Positions 1-5,001 of a stretch of DNA of 5,001 nt are shown here, piece after piece (positions within the stretch are counted from its first letter, which is position 1; the number at the start of each line of letters is the position of its first letter). The DNA is taken from positions 1 to 5,001 of the forward strand of contig JAQUOM010000112.1 of NCBI GenBank assembly GCA_028717105.1. Direction: 5' to 3'. The position numbers were made by a program, and so were the translations under genes. The stretch comes from Candidatus Omnitrophota bacterium. Its GTDB lineage: Bacteria; Omnitrophota; Gorgyraeia; Velamenicoccales; Velamenicoccaceae. Under the pieces are notes generated by a model that worked only from the letters and a program-made list of their open reading frames with translations, had not been told where the DNA came from and did not search any database.

Positions 1-3000
1 GAGTTTTCAACCTTTGCGCCTGGGCCTCTTTGGATTCCACCTCGCAATAATGAAAGAACTCTGCAAGCCAATCCGGCGCCTCTCCGGGAAGGACGGCGCG
101 GTATCCCGCAAAGCCCGTTGATCTTAATTCCGCGAAACGCTCGGCGCAGGCGGTCTCGGTCCAGCCCGGCCGAGGCCTGCTGAACGGCAAATCCCCGTGC
201 CGCGGGACAGCAGGCGATGAAAAATCAGAAACAATCGTATATTTGATCATATTAAGACCGACTGTCTCGGCAGAAACCAATGCCGGCCTCTTGCGGGCGA
301 ATGTGTAATAGAAATCACGGCTGTTGTTGACGGGCGTGATCACGAACTCAACAAAACCCGCTCTCCCCAGGCGGTCCAGGACCTGCTCCAGGAGCGTCGA
401 CCCCAGGGACGCTTTCTTAACAGCAACAACCAATCTCGAAAGCATTCTCAATCTCTTTTCAAAAACCGCATAACCGATAAACCCGCCGTCTTTTTCCAAC
501 AGGAAGAAAAGATTTTCCTCATCCCGGGCAGCCGCCTCCATCTCCGCTTTCTTCCATCTCCAGGAACCCGGCATGTTCCTGTACTCCAAGCGATAAACCT
601 GATCCAATATCTCCTGTGATTTCAACAGGTTTTGCGCCTCTTGGGGGCCGATCATTCTCGCAGCGGCAGAGGACGACGACCTGTTTTCATCGACATCGCC
701 CTCATCCGTCGCCTGAGGATCGGCAGCAGGCGACATAGGGCAAGGTGAAAAAATAACCCCGTCTGCAGGAGAAAGGGCCTGGCGTCCTGCGGCCTTATTG
801 GCCGTTGCCATAAATACAGGGTCATAAACCAGAGATTGCATGACGCTGTAAATCCTGCGGATATCGCGGTCGTTGCCATCCCGGGCAATCAGGCGCCCTA
901 TCCACCCCAGGGCGATCACGGGATCAAAGACAAGCCGCTGCCCCCTCTTGTGGTTCCTCGACGTATCGATACGGGCATCGATGTTATCGGCGATAAGAAG
1001 CATGAGCCACAGAGCGCGATAATAAGAAGAGGCCCACCTCCACTTGATCGCATCCGTGCGGTTGTGCCACAGAATGACTTCCTTTTCGCCGGTCACCATC
1101 TTCATATCGAACGTATTCTCCAGTTCGTCGACGGAATAACGGGAATGCAGGCGGCCGCGATAGGCATCTTCCTGCGTCCAGATGCGGCCTTCTACGAACA
1201 GATCGCGGATCCTCGGATCGTTCTTGCCGATATCGTGGCCCAGGGCAAGATATTTCAGAAGACAAAGATCGCGGCCCTTAAGCCCAAAGGCCCTGCCGAT
1301 CGATTCCGTTAATACGACGACGTTCTCCACATGCCCACGGCTCTGCGGTAAATTAAGGGAGGCGATGCGGCCCTGATCCAGGCCGACAAGGGAACGGACC
1401 GCCGGTGAAGAAATAGAATCCGGCTTTTGTGCAGGCGTCTTCTCTGCCGCCGGCAAAGAAGACGCGGACATCCTGCGCAAGGCTTTCAGCATGTGGGCCG
1501 CATCGCTTTCGGGATCAAAGACCCACATCGGCCCGGCCAGAGACAGAAGATTCATTATTGCAAACATGGCCGCGGGATGCATAAAAGCCTGTTCCGGAAT
1601 TCCGGAGGCGGCTTCGGGGCCATCAGCCCCAGAAACAAAGATCGCGGCTGACACCGCCGCAGCAAGCAAGCTCGCGACGGGGCCGCCGGCGAAAAATATC
1701 AAAGAAGAACGCGGCGCAAGGGCCTTGTCATAGCCTTTGAGCTCATCCCGGTTCACAGCGCCGATATAAAGGTCGATGCGGACATCGTGGACAGCGACAT
1801 GGGCGATGCGGGCAGCGGCGGCGTGGCCTGATTCGTGGATCGCCAGACACGCGACCACGGAAAAGGCGGCAAGGGCTCCTTCGGGCCCAAAAAGCAACGG
1901 CGTGCCGGCCGCGATGCCGAGTGTCAAAGCCGAAACCCAGAGACGTCCGATCTTTACATAGAACGGTTCTTCCCACAACGGCTTTAAGAACCAAATGACA
2001 GCCGCGATGGCGCAGAAGGCAGCGTAAAAACCTCCTGTATCCATGGGGGCTGTGCCGAACAACAATACCCTGACGATGATCCAGGCATTGACACCCAAAA
2101 CGGACAGAACCGCCGCTGCTGCGACAAAGAGACGGTCGGAATATTTTGCGGCGGCCGGCTGATGCGCAGACGGGCGTTCCTGCGAAACATCGTTCCGGCG
2201 CAGAGGTGCGGCCGGAGAAGAAATCCCCTCTCCATTTTCATCGGATCCGGCGTAACGCAATCCCGGCTCCAGCACCCCGAGCGCTTCATCGGCCGAATCA
2301 ACGATCTCAAGAAGCCCGGCGTCTTCTTCCTTGATCAAAGGGACCCCCGGATAGGACAACGCCTGATGGACGACCGCCTCTTTGATCCTCCCCCAGAAAC
2401 TCCTGCCCACGAGAACCAGAGGCCGGCGCGGTATCTTGTGCGTTTGCATGAGGGCCACGATGTCGAAGAGGCGGTTCATCGTCCCGCCGCCGCCGGGGAA
2501 GAAAACAAAATCCCTGGTATTCTCGGAAATCAAGACATGATGGTTGGAAATATGCCGGCTCAGGATCACGTTCTCTTCCCGGGGCATCGGCCCCTTGATA
2601 TCGATATATAACGTCGCCTGCAAAAGGTCGTAATGCGGCCTGGCGCCTTTTGCAAGACGTCTGATCAGATGCGTGCTGCCCGAGCCGGCGCGCACAGGCA
2701 CACCTCTATGGGTGATCTGCCAGGCAAGCTCTTGAGCCACGGCCAATTCTTTTTCGCTGACGGCCTGCGGATGGCCGATAAAGGTAACACTGGGCTGCCA
2801 TGCGGCTAATTTTCTAATGGCCGCGGCAATCTCGGCATTGGCATCTTTCGTGCGTTTGGGATTCACGTGATAAGGCGCCATGGCGTAGCGCCGGAGATGG
2901 GCCAATGCTGAACGGGACGAATCCGTCACAAACGGCATGAAGGGAATGTCCGACATGAGGCCATGGTCTTCCCAGCTCTCCTGGAAAGCCCTCATGATCG

Positions 3001-5001
3001 GTTTCCAATAAGAAGACCCTATAAGGACAATGGAACCCTTCCTGGTCCAGACTTCAAAGAACTCGTCCATAGTCCCAAAACCGCCGGGGAAGACGCCGAT
3101 ACCGATGCTGTTATTAAAAAGCCCCATCTTGCGCGTGATAAAATGACGGAACTCGTGACATTCTTCCACATAGGGCGATGTCTTCTGTTCAAAATGGATC
3201 TTGGCCGGGTCAAAATAGATGCGGATGCCCTGAGTGGCATTCCGCCGCGTTTGGACCGCACCAGCCTCAAGCCTCTCCTCTATATACCCCCTCAACGGCT
3301 CTTCCATCATGGACGGACCGGCACCGGTGCGCAAAGACAATCCCGCCTTATAGATTTCTCTGCCGAAAAGATGGGCCTTCTGACACATCATATCGCACGC
3401 CGGGATGCGCGCGCTGCCGAAAACAACGACCGCCGCGGGCCACAGGCTGTGGATGCGGTCGATGCGTAAACGCTCTTCCTGAAGCTCTGCGATCAAAGCC
3501 TCCGGCGGCATGGAGAAATACCCCGGCGCAGACGGATAAAAACCGGCGCGCGCAGGCGAAGAAATCTCGGGAGATCCGAACTTTTGGACCAAATCCTCGG
3601 CCCGATCTCTCGCGCCCAAAAGATCGTACTTGCAGGCCTGACGCAGCATGCCGTAATACATCTGCGGCAGGAATTTGGGGTGCTCTTCCAAGGCCAGCGC
3701 CATCTCTTTAAAGAAGGCGCGCAACGGCCGCGGCGCCGAGAACATCTGCGGCTGTTCATCGGATTTGCTGTAGAGATCCCACAGGCCGGCCAGACGATGG
3801 GCCTTCTCATTCCCCAGCGCGTGGCTGATAAAAATCTGGGTCGTCAGGGCCGCTGTCGTCTGGAAGATCAACACTTCCCAGAAGAAAGGCCTGCCGCTCG
3901 ACAAGACATTCATATAGAGGATGTTGGCAAGGTTGTCCTGGCCGCTGACAACCGAAGGCAAATCGTCGCTGTAAAGAAAAAGCTCGTTAAAAAGTTTGCG
4001 CGGCACGGAATAATCCATGATGACGGTGACGTTGTTGCTTCGGGAAACCCGCATCTCCTCGAGATAGGGATCGTGGTTGCCGAACTCAAAGAAGTTATAA
4101 TCGTAGGCCTCCGTCAGCCGCGCCATCTCGTCATGGACACCTTTGTCCTTGCGGCCGCACATAATAAAAAATGTCGTGTCTTTGCGGCGATAAGACTCGT
4201 CTTGGGCGCGTGCGCGCTCAAAGATCTCAAAATACTTTTTGACGCTATGGCCCTGGTGGACATAGAGGAAGCCCCATTCGGAAGCGACCGTTCTCTCCAG
4301 GTTCTCCTGGCGCAAGACGGTATCCAAGGCCTGCCAATGCGGGAATTTCTGAAGGATCCTGCGGCGCTCCTGGCGGATGCGCTCGTTGATGCGCGGATAT
4401 TTCTTCGAATAGATATCCTTGGAGACGGGCGAAACCGGCGGCGCGCCGACTTCGTCCGGGCCGAAACCTAAATGCGCCTCGCCTTGTTCCAACGGCTTCT
4501 GGATGAGGCTTTCGAACCCGACCTCGTAAACATAAAGCTGCGCGCGGGCCCTGCCGCCATAACGCGCCAAGTCATATCCGAGTATCTCTTTCTCCGTCCC
4601 GCCTAACGCATAGACGACAGAAACATCATCCTTCCCGATGATGCCGTCCTGGATGCTGGGCCACGCGTTATCAAAGCGAGAGCTGCCAGGGCGCAGGCCT
4701 TCCCCATAGACATCCCGGCTGTTACCTGAAGCATTGATCACCTCGACACCGTCAATCTGCTGACGCATCAAATCCGGGTTGAGTCCTTTGAGGATTTTCG
4801 TCTCGGCGGCCAGGAGAAAATCGTCCGCCCGATGGAAGATCAGACGGACTTTCTTTCCGGGAAACGCCGCAGAAAAGATCTGCGCGGCGTTGGCGACAAA
4901 AACCACATCGCCTAATCCTGCCATCCTTTCGTGGAGAATGACATTGATCGCCCCGAAATCTTTCGGCAGGAACAAAAGATAAGGCGCGTGGTACTGGATG
5001 T
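1..5001 (-). CDS. Internal fragment of a giant multidomain protein (GT-like, LOG, LOG-like, M50 protease, HD, GNAT), open at both ends
   Basis: One minus-strand frame stays open across the whole window: 1,666 codons from base 4999 to base 2, with no stop and no frameshift. I translated it codon by codon, and recognisable motifs follow each other in this single frame. They are GLGD (28-31), FGSAR (527-531), PGGFGT (638-643), PGGGGT (835-840), HESGH (1055-1059), GHDIGK (1254-1259) and a GNAT-like core (about 1507-1565). That continuity argues against chance or assembly error. Most bacterial proteins are a few hundred residues long; here five or six normally separate enzymes are fused, and the true start and stop lie outside. 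No convincing ribosome-binding site precedes the internal methionines at module starts, so one long product is the simplest reading. Giant multidomain genes are known in Candidatus Omnitrophota; assigning this one there is inference. I do not recognise a named gene, and the function of the whole protein is unknown. Confidence 0.95.
2..223 (-). other. SSPA junction and start of an unassigned segment (residues 1593-1666)
   Basis: The fourth SSPA motif (1594-1597, bases 209-220), here as FSSPAV, lies just past the last GNAT strand. A short Pro/Arg-rich spacer (1598-1612) follows. From 1613 a new amphipathic pattern begins (WTETACAERFAELRSTGF, then GYRAVLPGEAPDWLAEFF), which looks like the start of another folded module. 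It is cut off at the window edge. I do not recognise it. Confidence 0.5.
224..661 (-). other. Domain: GNAT-like N-acetyltransferase (residues about 1447-1592)
   Basis: GNAT enzymes transfer an acetyl group from acetyl-CoA to an amine. The order of elements fits. A first helix (1459-1472) is followed by YRNMPGSWRW (1473-1482), like the 'fp..w' segment of many GNATs. The strand LFFLLEKDGGFIGYAVFE (1497-1514) is the classic pair of strands with a turn before 'iiGy'. RLVVAVKKASLGSTLLEQVL (1522-1541) corresponds to motif A, strand plus CoA-pyrophosphate loop plus helix. VEFVITPVNNSRDFYYTF (1550-1567) is motif B with the N..a..fY pattern. The loop normally R/QxxGxG/A reads KKASLGS here (1528-1534), so the first glycine is Ser and the Arg/Gln is Lys. 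CoA binding may be weakened or altered. The fold is well supported, the activity less so. The acceptor is unknown. Codons around bases 430-520 are richer in AGA, TTG and GTT than in the neighbouring modules. Confidence 0.8.
662..793 (-). other. Interdomain linker 4, acidic/Ser-rich with SPA repeats (residues 1403-1446)
   Basis: This is the longest spacer in the window. It has SPA twice (1410-1412 and 1423-1425), then an acidic run DEGDVDE (1432-1438) and a Ser-Ala run (1441-1447) just before the GNAT domain. It has no predicted fold. Met1449, at the domain start, has no plausible ribosome-binding site upstream, so an internal start is not supported. Confidence 0.65.
794..1387 (-). other. Domain: HD-family metal-dependent phosphohydrolase-like, HD-GYP-related without GYP (residues about 1205-1402)
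   Basis: HD proteins are mostly helical phosphohydrolases acting on nucleotides or cyclic dinucleotides through bound metal ions. The ligand series is visible in order: His1223 (in RGHVENV), His1255-Asp1256 with Lys1259 (in GHDIGKN, bases 1226-1246), His1285 (in RLHSRYSVDEL), His1312 (in ILWHNRTD) and Asp1338 (in LLIADNIDAR). The spacing is that of HD-GYP-type domains (H, HD..K, H, H, D). The helix LKGRDLCLLKYLALGHDIGK is typical. The GYP element that marks cyclic-di-GMP phosphodiesterases is absent: after His1312 the sequence is NRTDAIKWRW. I therefore call it HD-like rather than HD-GYP. All metal ligands appear intact, so catalysis is plausible; the substrate is unknown. Residues 1355-1402 form a helical C-terminal cap of uncertain role. 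The domain follows the membrane protease and is expected on the cytoplasmic face. Confidence 0.85.
1388..1465 (-). other. Interdomain linker 3 with ISSPA motif (residues 1179-1204)
   Basis: This Ser/Ala/Pro/Lys-rich spacer lies between the last membrane segment region of the protease and the HD domain. It carries ISSPA at 1196-1200 (bases 1400-1414), followed by Val-Arg. It has no hydrophobic core or predicted fold. Confidence 0.7.
1466..2143 (-). other. Domain: M50 / site-2-protease-like intramembrane metalloprotease (residues about 953-1178)
   Basis: Site-2 proteases cleave transmembrane or membrane-near segments using zinc bound in the membrane. I see about six hydrophobic segments: 957-981, 989-1006, 1018-1038, 1041-1066, 1098-1124 and 1140-1160. 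The fourth holds the zinc site HESGH (1055-1059, bases 1823-1837; ligands His1055 and His1059, catalytic Glu1056). FFAGGPVASLL (1102-1112) matches the FAGGP loop typical of M50 proteins. MNLLSLAGP (1149-1157) followed by ESDAAHMLKAL (1164-1174) fits the second conserved N..(P)...DG region, with Asp1166 as probable third zinc ligand; alanine stands where glycine is usual after it. All core residues are therefore present and activity is plausible. There is no PDZ domain. It sits in the middle of a chain of soluble enzymes, so it also anchors the protein. Its substrate is unknown; self-processing of the giant protein is only a hypothesis. Confidence 0.9.
2144..2254 (-). other. Interdomain linker 2 with ISSPA motif (residues 916-952)
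   Basis: This is a polar, low-complexity spacer between the second LOG-like domain and the first membrane segment of the protease. It starts acidic (DENGEGE-like composition, 920-925), carries ISSPA at 926-930 (bases 2210-2224), then turns basic and Gln/Pro/Ala-rich (933-952). The positive residues just before the first membrane helix (Lys952, Arg956) favour a cytoplasmic location for this end by the positive-inside rule. Confidence 0.7.
2255..2794 (-). other. Domain: second, degenerate LOG-like Rossmann domain (residues about 736-915), probably inactive
   Basis: The fold order repeats that of the preceding domain: first strand VTFIGHPQ (738-745), helix, RAGSGSTHLIRRL (770-782) at the place of the GxGPxxME turn, then FVFFPGGGGTMNRLFD (831-846), which keeps the PGGxGT loop. 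Aligning on PGGxGT without gaps shows the loss of key residues. Glu646 of domain 1 corresponds to Arg843, and Arg623-Lys624 correspond to His820-His821. The ME pair of the phosphate turn is also gone. The C-terminal strand PLVLVGRSFW (860-869) and the terminal helix are normal for LOG proteins, so the fold is probably kept. The likely role is structural or regulatory: a pseudoenzyme partner forming an internal heterodimer with domain 1, since LOG proteins usually act as dimers. The dimer role is inference. A distinct Rossmann protein with a similar glycine loop (for example a DprA/SMF-like one) is a less likely alternative. Confidence 0.8.
2801..3511 (-). other. Domain: LOG-family nucleotide phosphoribohydrolase-like (residues about 497-733), signature residues intact
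   Basis: The LOG family (formerly misnamed 'lysine decarboxylase') hydrolyses the N-glycosidic bond of nucleoside 5'-monophosphates, releasing base and ribose 5-phosphate. Here an amphipathic helix (499-515) precedes VVVFGSAR (524-531), the usual first strand and loop. TGAGPSMMEE (558-567) matches the GGGPGxMEA phosphate-binding turn, with Ser563 replacing a glycine. FRHFITRKMGLF (617-628) supplies the conserved Arg-Lys pair (R623, K624). VFPGGFGTMDEFFE (636-649) gives the PGGxGTxxE hallmark with Glu646. Arg and Glu of these two motifs are the residues held to be catalytic in the family, so this domain is plausibly active. The C-terminal part continues through PFMPFVTDSS (686-695) to a helix ending near 733, and a second LOG-like copy follows directly. 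The substrate cannot be told from sequence; a nucleotide-cleaving role is inferred from the family. Confidence 0.9.
3515..3574 (-). other. Interdomain linker 1 with ISSPA motif (residues 476-495)
   Basis: This short stretch is rich in Ser, Pro, Ala, Gly and Tyr and lies between the GT-like helical tail and the first LOG domain. It contains ISSPA at 479-483 (bases 3551-3565), followed by two further prolines. It has no predicted fold and acts as a flexible spacer. The same pentapeptide recurs at two other module junctions. Confidence 0.7.
3575..4999 (-). other. Domain: divergent GT-B-like glycosyltransferase-type module (residues 1-475)
   Basis: This reads as two Rossmann-like lobes. The N-lobe starts with a beta strand followed by GLGDVV (28-33), a helix and the strand KKVRLIF (49-55), resembling the nucleotide-sugar glycosyltransferase start GLGD...FP..kv (heptosyltransferases, glycogen synthases). 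Residues about 180-240 form a charged connector. The C-lobe begins near WGFLYVH (242-248), has a central strand FFIMCGRKD (277-285), and carries SGQDNLANILYMN (352-364) followed by GRPFFWE (369-375). The last segment resembles the donor-site pattern of GT-B enzymes such as EarP-type and heptosyltransferase-type proteins, where a Gly-Glu/Asp-rich turn precedes a helix and an aromatic 'kPf.w' segment. A helical tail (about 395-475) completes it. Its start may lie upstream of the window. The fold call is a motif-level judgement; acceptor, donor and activity are unknown, and it could be an inactive relative. Confidence 0.45.

Noticed and set aside
650..660. Possible internal translation starts at module boundaries (Met1449 before GNAT, Met497 before LOG 1)
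   Set aside because: No clear Shine-Dalgarno sequence precedes Met1449, and only a weak GGGG lies before Met497. The upstream frame is open, so independent initiation is not supported.
836..1312. Plus-strand open frame of 158 codons, and similar ones at 1427-1651, 2162-2611 and 2963-3469
   Set aside because: All are in the same antisense register (start position = 2 modulo 3), opposite the HD, M50 and LOG modules. They are by-products of codon bias on the real strand.
1205..1387. Calling the HD module a cyclic-di-GMP phosphodiesterase (HD-GYP)
   Set aside because: The metal ligands fit, but the defining GYP element is absent, so the specific substrate call is not justified.
1984..2310. Minus-strand open frames in other registers (for example 1984-2310, 3493-3810, 1743-1994)
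   Set aside because: They overlap the giant frame out of phase, are Arg/Pro/Ser-rich and carry no motifs. The in-phase frame over the same bases encodes the membrane protease and LOG domains.
1400..3565. Repeated plus-strand octamer GAAGAAAT at about 1407, 2217 and 3558 as a DNA regulatory or recombination repeat
   Set aside because: It is explained by the codons for the ISSPA peptide on the minus strand. Flanking bases differ at synonymous positions and no palindrome or spacing pattern suggests a DNA-level site.
3584..4471. A 295-codon plus-strand open frame that could look like a protein-coding gene
   Set aside because: It lies exactly opposite the minus-strand frame, codon on codon, where antisense stops arise only if the sense frame uses TTA, CTA or TCA, which are uncommon here. 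Its translation has no recognisable domain, whereas the opposite strand encodes the GT-like module and the LOG linker.
1..5001. Nonribosomal peptide or polyketide synthase as the explanation for the giant frame
   Set aside because: No adenylation, condensation, ketosynthase or carrier-protein signature (such as a GG(H/D)S phosphopantetheine site) appears in the frame.

Overview
The whole 5,001-base window is one uninterrupted open reading frame on the minus strand. Reading from base 4999 down to base 2 gives 1,666 consecutive sense codons with no stop. Neither the start nor the stop of the gene lies inside the window, so this is an internal slice of a very large gene. There is no intergenic DNA, promoter, terminator, RNA gene, mobile element or CRISPR array here. 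Residue n below means the n-th codon of this slice, and its codon spans bases (5002-3n) down to (5000-3n).

In protein order (high to low coordinates) the slice encodes: (1) a divergent two-lobed, GT-B-like glycosyltransferase-type module (residues 1-475); (2) a LOG-family nucleotide phosphoribohydrolase-like domain with intact signature residues (about 497-733); (3) a second LOG-like domain that keeps the glycine-rich loop but has lost the catalytic Arg and Glu (about 736-915); (4) a polytopic M50 / site-2-protease-like membrane metalloprotease with HESGH (about 953-1178); (5) an HD-family metal-dependent phosphohydrolase-like domain (about 1205-1402); (6) a GNAT-like N-acetyltransferase domain (about 1447-1592); (7) an unassigned tail that runs out of the window (1593-1666). 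The modules are joined by low-complexity Ser/Pro/Ala linkers. The tetrapeptide SSPA occurs four times, always at or beside a module boundary, and three of the four copies read ISSPA.

The moderately GC-rich bacterial coding style, the huge open frame and the beads-on-a-string mix of small enzyme domains around an M50 protease suggest an uncultivated bacterium of the kind known for giant genes. Candidatus Omnitrophota (PVC group) is my best guess. This is inference from architecture, not a database result.

How the parts might work together is also inference. The M50 module has about six predicted membrane segments. An even number would put the GT/LOG half and the HD/GNAT half on the same, probably cytoplasmic, side, which fits the usual location of LOG, HD and GNAT enzymes. 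The protein could be a membrane-anchored multienzyme, or a polyprotein cut at the repeated linkers into separate enzymes. The sequence alone cannot decide between these.
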